A DNA stretch of 64,000 bases from Cupriavidus nantongensis. Its GTDB lineage: Bacteria; Pseudomonadota; Gammaproteobacteria; Burkholderiales; Burkholderiaceae. Location: the NCBI RefSeq assembly GCF_001598055.1, contig NZ_CP014845.1, forward strand, positions 930,001 to 994,000. The letters are read 5' to 3'. Below the pieces are notes generated by a model. The model searched no databases and was not told the origin of the DNA. It saw only the letters and a list, made by a program, of their open reading frames with translations. The position numbers and the translations under genes were made by a program. Below are positions 25,957-43,371 of this stretch, piece by piece. Numbering within the stretch: the stretch's first letter is position 1; every line of letters begins with the position of its first letter.

Positions 25957-28500
25957 TCAGGCGGCGCGCGATCCGTTGGCGCCGGCCTCCACCTGCCACG
26001 GCTCGCCGCTGGCGCGGTGCAGCAGCCGCACCGGCACCGGCGCGACATGCCAGATGCGCTCGCAGTATTCGCGGATGGCCCGGTCCGACGAAAAGCGCCC
26101 CGAGCGCGCGCACGACAGCACCGACATGCGCTGCCAGCGCGCCTGGTCGGCATACGCGGCCGAGACCTTCTGCTGGCAATCGATATAGGAGGCGAAGTCC
26201 GCCATCAGCAGGTAGGGGTCGTGCCCCTGCTGCGGCTCGAACAGCGGGCGGAACAGGCCTGGCTCGCCGCGCGAGAAGAAGCCCTGCTGCACCAGGTCGA
26301 TCACGGCGCGCAGCTGCGGGTTGCTGTGGTAATACGCGGCCGGGTCATAGCCGCTGTCGCGCAGCGCATAGACCTCGGGCGCGGTCAGGCCGAACGGGAA
26401 GAAGTTGTCATGGCCCACCGCTTCGCGCAGTTCGATATTGGCGCCGTCCATGGTGCCGATATTCAGCGCGCCGTTCATCGCGAACTTCATATTGCCGGTG
26501 CCCGAGGCTTCCTTGCCCGCCAGCGAGATCTGCTCGGCCAGGTCCGCAGCCGGGTAGATGCGCTGGCCGTAGGTGACGTTGAAGTTGGGCAGGAACACCA
26601 CCTTGAGCCGGTCGCGCACCTGCGGGTCGCGGTTGACCACGTCGGCCACCGAGGTGATGAAGCGGATCATCAGCTTGGCATAGGCGTACCCGGGCGCGGC
26701 CTTGCCGCCAAACAGGAAGGTGCGCGGCTGGACCTGCGCGCCGGGGTCGGACTTGATGCGGTGGTACAGCGCAATCACATGCAGCACCGCCAGGTGCTGG
26801 CGCTTGTATTCGTGGATGCGCTTGACCATCACGTCGAACATGGATGACGGGTCGACCACCACCCCGGTGGTGTCGCGCACCAGCTGCGCCAGGTCGGTCT
26901 TGTTGGCCCGCCGCGCCTGCTGCCAGGCGTCGCGAAAGCCGGCGTCGTCGGCATGCGGCTCCAGCGCGCGCAGCTGCTCGAGGTCCGAGATCCAGCCATC
27001 GCCGATCGCGTCCGATACCAGCCGGGTCAGGCGCGGGTTGGACAGCGCCAGCCAGCGCCGCGGCGTCACGCCGTTCGTGATGCTGGTGAATTTCTCGGGC
27101 CACATCTCGTAGAAGTCCTTCAGCACGTCCTCGCGCATCAGGCGCGAGTGCAGCTCGGCCACGCCGTTGATGGCATGGCTGCCCACGCATGCCAGGTTGG
27201 CCATGCGCACATGGCGCTGGCCATGCTCGTCGATCAGCGACAGCCGCGCCAGCCGCGATTCGTCGCCGTAGAAGCGGATCCGCACCTCGTCCAGGAAGCG
27301 CGCGTTGATCTCCAGGATGATCTCGAGGTGGCGCGGCAGCACCCGCCCGAACAGCGGCAGCGGCCATTGCTCCAGCGCCTCCGGCAGCAGCGTGTGGTTG
27401 GTATAGGCAAAAGCGTTCTGCGTGATGTGCCAGGCCTCGTTCCAGGGCAGGTCATGCTCGTCGACCAGCAGCCGCATCAGTTCGGCAATGCCGACGGCGG
27501 GGTGGGTGTCATTGAGCTGCACCGCGAACTTCTCGTGGAAGCGCGTCACCGGGATGCCGTCGACCGCGAGCAGCCGCAGCATGTCCTGCAGCGAGCAGGC
27601 GACGAAGAAATACTGCTGCTCGAGCCGCAACTCCTTGCCCTGCGTGGTTTCGTCGTTGGGGTAGAGCACCTTGGTCAGGTTCTCGGAGGTCACCTTCTTG
27701 CTGACGGCGCCAAGGTAGTCGCCGCGGTTGAAGGTGTGGAAGTCGAACGCCTCGGTCGCGTCGGCGCGCCACAGCCGCAGCGTGTTCACGGTGTTGACGC
27801 GGTAGCCCAGGATCGGCGAATCGAACGGCACGCCCACCACGGTCTTGGCCGGCACCCAGCGCACGCGGTAGTGGCCGCGGTCGTCGGTGTAGTGCTCGGT
27901 GTGCCCGCCCAGGCGCACCTGCACCGCCCATTCGGAACGCTGGATTTCCCACGGGTTGCCGTTGCGCAGCCAGGTATCGGTCTTCTCGACCTGCATGCCG
28001 TCCATGATGGTCTGCTGGAAGATGCCGTACTCGTAGCGGATGCCATAGCCCAGCGCGGGAATCTCCAGCGTCGCCAGCGAATCCATGAAGCACGCCGCCA
28101 GCCGGCCCAGGCCGCCGTTGCCGAGGCCCGGCTCGACTTCCTGGTCGAGGATCCGTGCGAGGTCGAGTCCGGCCGCCTCCATGGCCTCGCAGACCTCCTC
28201 GAAGATGCCCAGGTTGATCAGGTTGTTGCCCAGGTGAGGGCCCATCAGGAACTCGGCGGACAGGTACGCCACCGTGCGCGACGGCTGGCCCAGGTAGGCC
28301 TCCGCCGTGCTGATCCAGCGCTGCACCAGGCGGTCGCGCACGGTATGCGCGGCGGCCTGGTAGAGGTCGTTCTGGCTGGCGTGGCCGGGCAGCTTGCCCT
28401 GGGTATGGAACAGGTGGTCGAGAAAGGCCTGGCGCAGGCTGGCGCCGGACAGGGCGGTGCGGGTGTCATCGGCATGCTCGGGCCGGATGGCTTCGTTCAT
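25957..28500 (-). CDS. glgP: Glycogen phosphorylase
   Basis: Pyridoxal-phosphate enzyme that removes glucose-1-phosphate from alpha-1,4-glucan ends. 847 residues, standard for GlgP. YLSAEFLMGPHLGNNL and LGNGGLGRLAACFMDSLA mark the N-terminal half; KRIHEYKRQ and the PLP-lysine motif EASGTGNMKFAMNG mark the C-terminal half. The start MNEAIRP (28500) is preferred over a GTG or ATG a few codons upstream. It lies between malQ (120 bp upstream) and treZ in one strand-wise block, so it probably works with GlgX and MalQ in glycogen breakdown. Confidence 0.97.
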   Translation of the reverse strand: MNEAIRPEHADDTRTALSGASLRQAFLDHLFHTQGKLPGHASQNDLYQAAAHTVRDRLVQRWISTAEAYLGQPSRTVAYLSAEFLMGPHLGNNLINLGIFEEVCEAMEAAGLDLARILDQEVEPGLGNGGLGRLAACFMDSLATLEIPALGYGIRYEYGIFQQTIMDGMQVEKTDTWLRNGNPWEIQRSEWAVQVRLGGHTEHYTDDRGHYRVRWVPAKTVVGVPFDSPILGYRVNTVNTLRLWRADATEAFDFHTFNRGDYLGAVSKKVTSENLTKVLYPNDETTQGKELRLEQQYFFVACSLQDMLRLLAVDGIPVTRFHEKFAVQLNDTHPAVGIAELMRLLVDEHDLPWNEAWHITQNAFAYTNHTLLPEALEQWPLPLFGRVLPRHLEIILEINARFLDEVRIRFYGDESRLARLSLIDEHGQRHVRMANLACVGSHAINGVAELHSRLMREDVLKDFYEMWPEKFTSITNGVTPRRWLALSNPRLTRLVSDAIGDGWISDLEQLRALEPHADDAGFRDAWQQARRANKTDLAQLVRDTTGVVVDPSSMFDVMVKRIHEYKRQHLAVLHVIALYHRIKSDPGAQVQPRTFLFGGKAAPGYAYAKLMIRFITSVADVVNRDPQVRDRLKVVFLPNFNVTYGQRIYPAADLAEQISLAGKEASGTGNMKFAMNGALNIGTMDGANIELREAVGHDNFFPFGLTAPEVYALRDSGYDPAAYYHSNPQLRAVIDLVQQGFFSRGEPGLFRPLFEPQQGHDPYLLMADFASYIDCQQKVSAAYADQARWQRMSVLSCARSGRFSSDRAIREYCERIWHVAPVPVRLLHRASGEPWQVEAGANGSRAA

Positions 28501-28620
28501 GGCGGGGCTCCTGCGCATGGGGGTGGGTCAAGCTTAGCGGATCGAAAGGCGGTTGCACGATCGATGCGGACGGCGGTTTCGGGCACAGCACATTGGTGGA
28601 TGCGGTGGGGCTTGTAGCCC

Positions 28621-30842
28621 TCATCGCTGCGCCGGCGGATGGCGTGCGCCGGGGCGGATGCCACGCCAGGCGCCGGCGCGCGCGCGCAGCGCCGGGGTGC
28701 CGAACCACGCACGCACCTCGGGTTCGAGCCGGCGCTGCCAGTTAGGATGGCCGCTGGTGGTACCCGGCAGGTTGGGCTGCTCGGCCAGGCCCAGCAGGTC
28801 TTCCACCGGCAGCAGCCGCAGCGCGGTGCGTGCGGTGCCCAGCCAGGCCAGCACCGCGTCCAGCGGCGCATGTTGCGGGCCGGGCACGGCGCCACTGCAC
28901 AGCCCGGCCTCGCACAGCGCCTGCCACAGCGCCACGCGCTCGCGCGCGCGGCCGGCCTGGGCCTGCGCCAGGGTTTCGCCGGGCGCCAGCAACTGCAGCC
29001 GGTCGCGCCACGCCAGGTCCTGGCCCGCCCACCAGCCGGCGACGGTGGGCAGGTCGTGCGTGGTGGTGGTGGCGACGGCATCCGCGGGCCAGTCTTGCGG
29101 AGGCAGGAAAGCGGCTGCCTCGGCCTGATGGCCGCCCGGGGCGCCGGCATCTTCGGATGCCTTGTCCTGTGCGCGCTGGAACCAAAGCACGTCGATGCCC
29201 AGCACGCCGCGCGCCGACAACGCCGCATTCAGCTCCGGCGGCACCGTGCCGAGGTTCTCGCCGATGATGATGGCGCGATGCCGCCACGACTCCAGCGCCA
29301 CCAGCCGCAGCAAATCCTGCAGCGGATAGCGCAGGTAAGCGCCGTCGCTGGCGGGCGCGCCGGCCGGCACCAGCCACATGCGCGCCAGGCCCAGCACGTG
29401 GTCGATGCGCAGTCCGCCGGCGTGCGACAGGTTGGCGCGCACCATCTCCAGGAACGCCGCATAGCCGTGCCGGCGCAGCCCCCGCGGCGAGAACACCGCC
29501 ACCCCCCAGTCCTGCCCGAGCGGGTTGTACAGGTCGGGCGGCGCGCCGGCATGGAAGCCGGCCAGGGTTTCGGGCTGGCGCGTCCAGGCCTGGCTGCCGC
29601 CCGGGTCGGCGCCGACCGCAAGGTCGCGGATGATGCCGATGGCCATGCCGGCGTCCCGAGCGGCGCGCTGCGCGCGCGCCAGGCCGTGGTCGGCCAGCCA
29701 TTGCAGGAAGGCGTGGAAGGCCACGTCGTCGGCGTGAGCCTGCGCGAAGGCGGCCACCGCGGCATCGGCCGGGGAGCGCAGCGTGACCGGCCAGCAGCGC
29801 CAGTCCGGCGCGGCCTGCTGGTTGTTGCCGTTGGCGCTGTCGCCGAGCCGTTGGGCCTGGATTGCCTCATAGCAGGCATGTGCATGCAGCGCCGTGCCGC
29901 CGCGCGCGCGAAAGGCGGCAAAGTCGTCCAGCGCCGCGCGTGGCAGCAGCGTCTCGCGGCGCTGCCACAGCCAGCGCAGGATGGCGTAGCGCAGCGGCGC
30001 CAGCGCGGTCCAGTCGATCTCGCCGCGGGCGTCGAGCGCCTGCAGCGTGTCGGCCGCGCCCAGGCCCGCGATGGCGGCGTCGACCGCGGCCTGGCCGAAC
30101 ACCGCGGCAGGGTCGGCATAGAGCGGGTTCAGGAACAGCCGGCTGGACGGCGCATACGGGCTGTAGCGCTCGGGCAGCGCGGCGAAGGGCGCGTGCAGCG
30201 GGTTAATGGCGATGGCGTCGGCGCCGGCGCGCGCGGCGCTGGTGCAGGCTTCGGCCAGCGCGGTCAGGTCGCCCATGCCGCAGGGTGCGCCGCGGCGCAG
30301 GCTGTAGAGCTGCACCGCCAGGCCCCACGGCGGCGTGCGCGCGCCTTCGCCATTCTGGTCGCGGCCGGCATGGCGCAGCGCGTCGGCGACGCCGTAGCAG
30401 CGCCGCGGCGCCACCGCCAGCGTGGCCTGGGCATTGCCGAGGTCTAGCCGGTGGTAGCCGCAGACGTCGATCGCGGGCAATTGCATCAGCGCGGCGTCGG
30501 CACCTGCGCCGCGCACCGCGGTGCCCGCGATGATCGCGCCGTCCTCAAGCGTCACCCGGTAGGCCCGCCGCGGCACGGTATGCGGCCACGGCACCGCGAC
30601 CGGCTGGCCGCGCTCCGCGGTCAGCAGCGGCGGCAGCGCATGCGCCGCATCGTCGGCGGCCAGCCATGCGTGCGAGGCGGCGCACTGGCCGGGGCTGCCG
30701 CACGGCAGGCCCAGTCCTTCCAGCACGCGCCGCAGGGCCGCGTCGCCGACCTCGCGCGGCTGGTCCCAGGCATCGGTCCAGTGCGGCTGCAGGCCGGCGC
30801 GCAGCGCCAGCGCCTGCAGCGGCGAGGGCGTGCCCGCGCGGC

Positions 30843-30846
<4 letters not shown>
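28621..30846 (-). CDS. malQ: 4-alpha-glucanotransferase (amylomaltase)
   Basis: Transfers maltooligosaccharide segments, recycling short oligosaccharides from glycogen debranching. 741 residues. An N-terminal beta-rich domain (about 1-170) precedes a GH77 barrel: WGLAVQLYSLRR, GDLTALAE, INPLHAPFA, ERYSPYAPSSRLFLNPLY, LRIDHVLGLARMW (nucleophile Asp), IIGENLGTVP (acid Glu) and THDLPTVAGWW. ATG 30846 overlaps the glgX stop by ATGA, showing coupling. The open frame to 32931 is out-of-phase shadow of glgX. The gene ends 120 bp before glgP. Confidence 0.95.
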
Positions 30847-38700
<7,854 letters not shown>

Positions 38701-38721
38701 CCGTGTCTCCACGTATGCCTG

Positions 38722-41700
38722 TCAGGCGCCGTGCGGGTCGCTGGAGACCGGCGCAGCAGGTGGGCGGGGCGCGGGACGCTCCAGCGGCTGCACGTGCCAG
38801 ACCGCGAACGGCAGCTGCGCCGGGTCGAGCCGGATGCGCTGGTGCTTGCCGCGCAGCTCGAAGCGCTGGCCGCGCATCAGCTCCTGCACCGCCAGGCCGG
38901 CCTGGTCGGGCAGGCCCCATTCCCACAGCGGGATTTCGATATCGGCATCGTGCGCGGTGCGCGGGTCGAGGTTGATCGCCACCAGCAGCACGTCGTCACC
39001 GAACAGGTAGTCGGTGCCCGGCACGAAGCGCGCGAACCACAGCACCGCGTCGCTGCCGGCATGGTAGAAGCGCAGCCCGAGGTGGTTCTGCAGCGCCGGG
39101 TGGCCGGCACGGATCTCGTTGAGGCGCGAGATCTCGGCGACGATATTGCCGGGCTGCTGCCAGTCGCGCACGCGCAGCTGGTATTTCTCGGAGTCCAGGT
39201 ATTCCTCGCGCACCTTGCCGTCGAGCACGAAGGGCGCGCTCTCGCACAGCTCGAAGCCGCTGTACATGCCCCACAGCCCGGACAGCAGCGTCGCCAGCGC
39301 CGCGCGGATCAGGAACGCGGGGCGCCCGCCGTGATGCAGGAAGTAGGGGTTGATGTCGGGCGTGTTGACGAAGAAGTGCGGCCGGAAGAATTCGCGCAGC
39401 GGGCTCTGGGTCAGTTCGGTCAGGTACTCGGTCAGCTCCCACTTGGTGTTGCGCCAGGTGAAGTACGTGTACGACTGGCTGAAACCCAGCTTGGCCAGCC
39501 GCGCCATCATCTTGGGCCGGGTAAACGCCTCGGCCAGGAAGATGGTGTCGGGGTGGCGCGCGCGCACGTCGGCGATCATCCATTCCCAGAACGGCAGCGG
39601 CTTGGTGTGCGGGTTGTCGACGCGGAAGATGCGGATGCCGTGGTCGGCCCAGAACATCACCACGTCGCGCAGCGCCTGCCACAGCGCGGCACCGGCAGGC
39701 GCCGCGGCGTAGAAGTCGACATTGACGATGTCCTCGTACTTCTTCGGCGGGTTCTCGGCGTAGCGCAGCGAGCCGTCGGGCCGGTGCGCGAACCATTCCG
39801 GATGGTCCCGCAGCCACGGATGGTCGGGCGAGCACTGGATCGCGAAGTCCAGCGCCAGCTCCAGGCCGTTGGCCGCGGCGGCGTCGATCAGCCGGCTGAA
39901 GTCCTCGAAGGTGCCCAGCTCGGGATGCAGCGCATCGTGGCCGCCTTCGGCGCTGCCGATGGCGTAGGGGCTGCCGGGGTCGCCCGGCTCGCTGCGCAGG
40001 CTGTTGTTGCGGCCCTTGCGATGGGTGCGGCCGATCGGGTGGATCGGCGGGAAGTACAGCACGTCGAAGCCCATCGCGCGGATCGCGGGCAGGCGCGCGA
40101 TGACGTCGTCGAAGGTGCCATGGCGCTGCGCGTCGTTGCTCTGCGAGCGCGGAAACAGCTCATACCAGCTGGCGAAGCGCGCGGCCAGCCGGTCGGCCTC
40201 GACCGGCATCGCCACCGGATGGCGCGACGCGAACGGGCGTCCGGCCGGGGTCTGCATCATGGCCTGCATGGCCGCGGCGGTGCGCTCGGACAGCAGCAGC
40301 TGCAGGCGCCGTTCGTCATCGCCGGCGGCGGCGGTCAGCTCGTCGACGATGGCGGACAGTTCGCTGTCGGTTGCGGTCTGCTGGCTATCCTTCTTGCCGG
40401 ACTTCCTGCCGTTGCGCGCTTTGCCGTTGGCCGTTTTTTCATTACCGCCGGGCCGCAGCAGCGCATCGGCCACCAGCCGCGCGCCTTCCTCGATCTCGAG
40501 CGCGACGTTGAGTCCCGCCGCGCGCTTCTTGCCAATCTCGTCGAGCCAGCTGGCGTAGGGGTCGCGCCAGGCCTCGACCGTGAATTCATGCCGGCCCAGC
40601 GCCACCAGCGGGAAGCTGCCTTCCCAGCGGTCGTTGATGCCGGGCTGCATCGGCGTTTCGCGCCATTCGCTTTCGCCCGGCGCGCGCCACAGCACCGCCG
40701 CGGCCAGCTTGTCGTGGCCATCCATCCAGATATCGGCGCTGACGGCGACGCGCTCGCCCACCACGCGCCGCACGGCGAAGCGGCCGGCATCGCAGGCGGG
40801 CTCGACCCGTTCGATGGCGATGCGCGGCGCCTCCATGGCGGCCACCACGCTGCCCAGGCCGGTGACCGCCAGGGTTTCGTGGCCGTGCGGCGCGCTCGCA
40901 TCGGGCCGCGGCATGCCGGGCCGGCTCAGCGGCACCGGCGGCACTTCATAGAGGCGGATATCGGCAGGCGCCAGCGTGATGCTGGACAGCGCGTCGAGTC
41001 GGCTGGTGCCGTCGAGGGTGCCGCCCGGGCCGCCCGCTGCGGGTTCGAGGCGGGCGCTGGCATGCGGCATGGCACTGAGCACGCGGTCGGCGCCGAGGCT
41101 GGCCGGCTCCATCGGATCGGGGTTGAGCACCACCGCCAGCGCGATGCCGGCGTCGGGCACGGCGGGATCCTCGCGCTGCGGCGCGGCATCGTGGCCGTTG
41201 CCATGGCCGTCGGGGGCGGGCAGGCGCGCCAGCACGGTCAGCGGCGCGTCAGGGCCGCTCAGCAGGCGCACCGCCAGCGCCGGCGCGGGGTCGCGCGCGG
41301 CCAGCCAGGTGTTGGCCTCGAGCACTTCGTGGGTGATGTCGTAGGGCACGCCGTCGTGCGCGTGGCCGTCCGGCGCCAGCGGATCGCGCGCCTGCGTGCC
41401 GCCGGTCTCGAAGCCGGCCGGCACCAGGATGCCGTCGCCGATCGCCGCGGCGGTCCACAGCGCGCGCCGCGCGCTGAGCGCGTCATGGCGCGCCGGCGCC
41501 AGCGCCGGCGCCGCCAGCACCCGGCCGAGGCGGCGCAGCCGTGCCATTTCCTCGGTCAGCCAGGCGCTGCGGTAGTCCCACCACGGCAGCGAGCAGAAGG
41601 CGCCGTCGAAGCCGGCGGGCGCCAGCTCGTCCAGCTGTGCCGGCGTCAGCCCCGGGGTCCAGGCGAGAAAGCGCGGCGTGCCGCGCGCCGTTTCCGGCAC

Positions 41701-42165
41701 CGCATCGCCGCGCAGGGTTGCCAGCAGCTCGGCCCAGGACTCACCGGGCACGCGTGCCGGCGCGCGGCAGCAGAAGCCGGCCGCGCCCGCGGCCCAGGCC
41801 ATGCGCAGCCGCGCCGCCCACCATTGCACCAGCGCCTCGGCGATCTGCCGGTCATGCCAGCGCAGGCGCGTGCCGGGGATGTGGTTGTCGGTTTCATGCG
41901 GCGCGAAGGCCGGCGCCGCGGTGTCGATCCAGGCGGCATCGGGCAGGTCGTCGGTGCCGGCCGCGCCGTCCGCCATATAGCGGTCGAGTGAAATATCGAG
42001 CAGAGGGGCCAGTCCATGCCGGGCGCACGCGGCGAGCGTGTCGTCCTCGGGCAGGTGCGGCCAGCCGCCGATCAATACGTGGTCGAACCCCAGTGCCGCC
42101 ACGCGCTGCAGCGCATGCTGATCGGCTTCGGGCGTTCCGGTCAGGTCGATCTGGCAGATCCGCAC
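38722..42165 (-). CDS. glgE: Maltosyltransferase GlgE with N-terminal pseudo-amylase extension
   Basis: Transfers maltose from maltose-1-phosphate to alpha-glucan ends. 1147 residues against about 660-700 in classical GlgE. From about residue 460 it is a normal GlgE (N/S domain, then GH13 barrel): nucleophile D850 in RVDNPHTKPLPFWEW, acid E879 in FLAEAFTRP, D937 in NTPDINPYF. The D-to-E spacing of 29 equals that of Streptomyces GlgE (D394, E423). Residues about 1-456 resemble a degenerate GH13 barrel without catalytic acids. Start: GTG 42165, with GGGAGG four bases upstream; an out-of-frame ATG overlaps it. First gene of the glgE-treS-glgB-glgX-malQ block. Confidence 0.93.
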   Translation of the reverse strand: MRICQIDLTGTPEADQHALQRVAALGFDHVLIGGWPHLPEDDTLAACARHGLAPLLDISLDRYMADGAAGTDDLPDAAWIDTAAPAFAPHETDNHIPGTRLRWHDRQIAEALVQWWAARLRMAWAAGAAGFCCRAPARVPGESWAELLATLRGDAVPETARGTPRFLAWTPGLTPAQLDELAPAGFDGAFCSLPWWDYRSAWLTEEMARLRRLGRVLAAPALAPARHDALSARRALWTAAAIGDGILVPAGFETGGTQARDPLAPDGHAHDGVPYDITHEVLEANTWLAARDPAPALAVRLLSGPDAPLTVLARLPAPDGHGNGHDAAPQREDPAVPDAGIALAVVLNPDPMEPASLGADRVLSAMPHASARLEPAAGGPGGTLDGTSRLDALSSITLAPADIRLYEVPPVPLSRPGMPRPDASAPHGHETLAVTGLGSVVAAMEAPRIAIERVEPACDAGRFAVRRVVGERVAVSADIWMDGHDKLAAAVLWRAPGESEWRETPMQPGINDRWEGSFPLVALGRHEFTVEAWRDPYASWLDEIGKKRAAGLNVALEIEEGARLVADALLRPGGNEKTANGKARNGRKSGKKDSQQTATDSELSAIVDELTAAAGDDERRLQLLLSERTAAAMQAMMQTPAGRPFASRHPVAMPVEADRLAARFASWYELFPRSQSNDAQRHGTFDDVIARLPAIRAMGFDVLYFPPIHPIGRTHRKGRNNSLRSEPGDPGSPYAIGSAEGGHDALHPELGTFEDFSRLIDAAAANGLELALDFAIQCSPDHPWLRDHPEWFAHRPDGSLRYAENPPKKYEDIVNVDFYAAAPAGAALWQALRDVVMFWADHGIRIFRVDNPHTKPLPFWEWMIADVRARHPDTIFLAEAFTRPKMMARLAKLGFSQSYTYFTWRNTKWELTEYLTELTQSPLREFFRPHFFVNTPDINPYFLHHGGRPAFLIRAALATLLSGLWGMYSGFELCESAPFVLDGKVREEYLDSEKYQLRVRDWQQPGNIVAEISRLNEIRAGHPALQNHLGLRFYHAGSDAVLWFARFVPGTDYLFGDDVLLVAINLDPRTAHDADIEIPLWEWGLPDQAGLAVQELMRGQRFELRGKHQRIRLDPAQLPFAVWHVQPLERPAPRPPAAPVSSDPHGA

Positions 42166-42503
42166 ATGTCCTCCCGGTGAATCGCTCCGGCGGAGCAACA
42201 AAAATCCCGGAGCGGCGCCTTGCGGCCAGCCGCCGGGATGGCTCAGCCATGCGAAGTGCGTGCCAGCGCGCCCCCGTGCGGCGACGCGCCGGTTCTCGCA
42301 GGCACCGCAAGGCGTGCGGCGCGGCGGCGCATGTGCCGATCCGGCAACGGCTTGTAAAAAGTACTGGTGGCCGCCGTGCTGATGGAAATATCGCGCAAGG
42401 CCGCGCGCGCACTGCCGGCCGGTGCATTCGCCGGTATGGTTCTTGCCCCTGTGAGCCCATGCGTGCCATCGCCGGCACGGCAGCAAGCCATCAAAGGGGA
42501 CCC
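42166..42503. promoter_or_regulatory. glgE leader and divergent promoter region with terminator-like hairpin
   Basis: 338 bp without a gene, between glgE (minus) and a small membrane protein (plus). On the minus strand a strong hairpin (arms 42239-42233 and 42210-42204, ATCCCGG/CCGGGAT, continued inward by 4-bp and 3-bp stems with small bulges) is followed by TTTTGTT, as in an intrinsic terminator, 34 bases before the glgE start. A second palindrome, GCTCCG-G-CGGAGC, lies at 42184-42196. On the plus strand 42330-42360 ends in GGCTTGTAAAAA, a motif resembling those at 20241 and 45252. The glgE promoter must lie upstream of the hairpin or within this region. Confidence 0.6.
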
Positions 42504-42875
42504 ATGGATCAGTGGCTGGAGGCGGCGCAATGGCCGGCAATGGTGGTGACGGTGCTGGCGACCTGGCTGGTCGGCTCGCGTTCGATCACGCGGCGGCGCG
42601 CCGGCTTCTGGGTGTTCCTGGCCAGCAACGTGCTGTGGATTGCGTGGGGCTGGCACGGCGACGCCCATGCGCTGATCGTGCTGCAGCTGGCGCTGATCGC
42701 GATGAACCTGCGCGGCATGCGCGAAGCGCGCAAGGCGTGGCGGGCGGCGTCGCAGCACGCTTTTGCCGCAGCTGGCGCTGCGCGGGGCCAGCCGCTATCC
42801 TTGGACCAGTCCGGCATGCGCCGCATGCCCGGCGCCAACGCGCAACCGCCGGCAGGCGCCGGCTCCGAACGGTGA
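42504..42875 (+). CDS. Small membrane protein
   Basis: 123 residues from ATG 42504 (AAGGGGA five bases upstream). Two or three hydrophobic segments: about 10-24 (WPAMVVTVLATWLVGS), 33-48 (AGFWVFLASNVLWIAWG) and 54-68 (ALIVLQLALIAMNLRG), followed by a polar tail. The layout resembles PnuC-like or amino-acid transporter fragments, but a family is not identified. It is transcribed divergently from glgE and is followed 36 bp later by another short gene. Confidence 0.78.
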   Translation: MDQWLEAAQWPAMVVTVLATWLVGSRSITRRRAGFWVFLASNVLWIAWGWHGDAHALIVLQLALIAMNLRGMREARKAWRAASQHAFAAAGAARGQPLSLDQSGMRRMPGANAQPPAGAGSER

Positions 42876-42911
42876 CTTCACGGTCCGCCCGCGGACCAGG
42901 GCAGGTGTGCC

Positions 42912-43346
42912 ATGGCGAAGAAAAAAATCCTGTTGCTCAACGCGCTGATCGCGGCCTCGCGCGAGGGCGAGCTGGGTTGCCGCCGCGCTGCCACCGCGGC
43001 CGCCAACCCCCATCTCAAGTCCGTGCTGACCAGCCGCGCCAACGCGTTCGCGCGGGCCGCGCATGAACTGCAGGCGTGCCTGCTCGACCTGGGCGAGGTG
43101 CCGCAGGCGTTGCCGGCCCCCGCGGCCCAGGGCATCGGCAAGCACAGTTCCGACCGATCCATCGTGCAGGCCATCAGCAAGCGCGAGCATGCGGTGCAGC
43201 GGCGCTATGCGCGGGCGCTGCGCGCGCATGTGCTGGGCTCGCGCCTGCGCGCCGTGGTGCGCCGCCAGTATCGCGGCGTGCGGTTGAACCACGAGCTGTT
43301 CCGGGTGCTGCGGCAGCAGTACCGCGCGCCGCAAGAGCGGCCGTAG
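42912..43346 (+). CDS. Alpha-helical conserved hypothetical protein
   Basis: 144 residues, strongly helical, with Lys/Arg-rich ends (MAKKKILLLNALIAASREGE; ALRAHVLGSRLRAVVRRQYRG) and helices separated by a Pro-rich loop (LPAPAAQGIGKHSSD). Length and helix pattern could fit a ferritin-like four-helix bundle of the DUF2383 type, but I do not see a metal-ligand set, so this stays open. It lies between two membrane-protein genes in one direction. Confidence 0.7.
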   Translation: MAKKKILLLNALIAASREGELGCRRAATAAANPHLKSVLTSRANAFARAAHELQACLLDLGEVPQALPAPAAQGIGKHSSDRSIVQAISKREHAVQRRYARALRAHVLGSRLRAVVRRQYRGVRLNHELFRVLRQQYRAPQERP

Positions 43347-43371
43347 CACGCGTGCGTCGCGCCACATCATC

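Noticed and set aside
42166..42540. Further N-terminal extension of glgE to 1272 residues
   Set aside because: It runs through the leader hairpin, has many Cys, His and Arg without pattern, and the GTG at 42165 has a good GGGAGG site.
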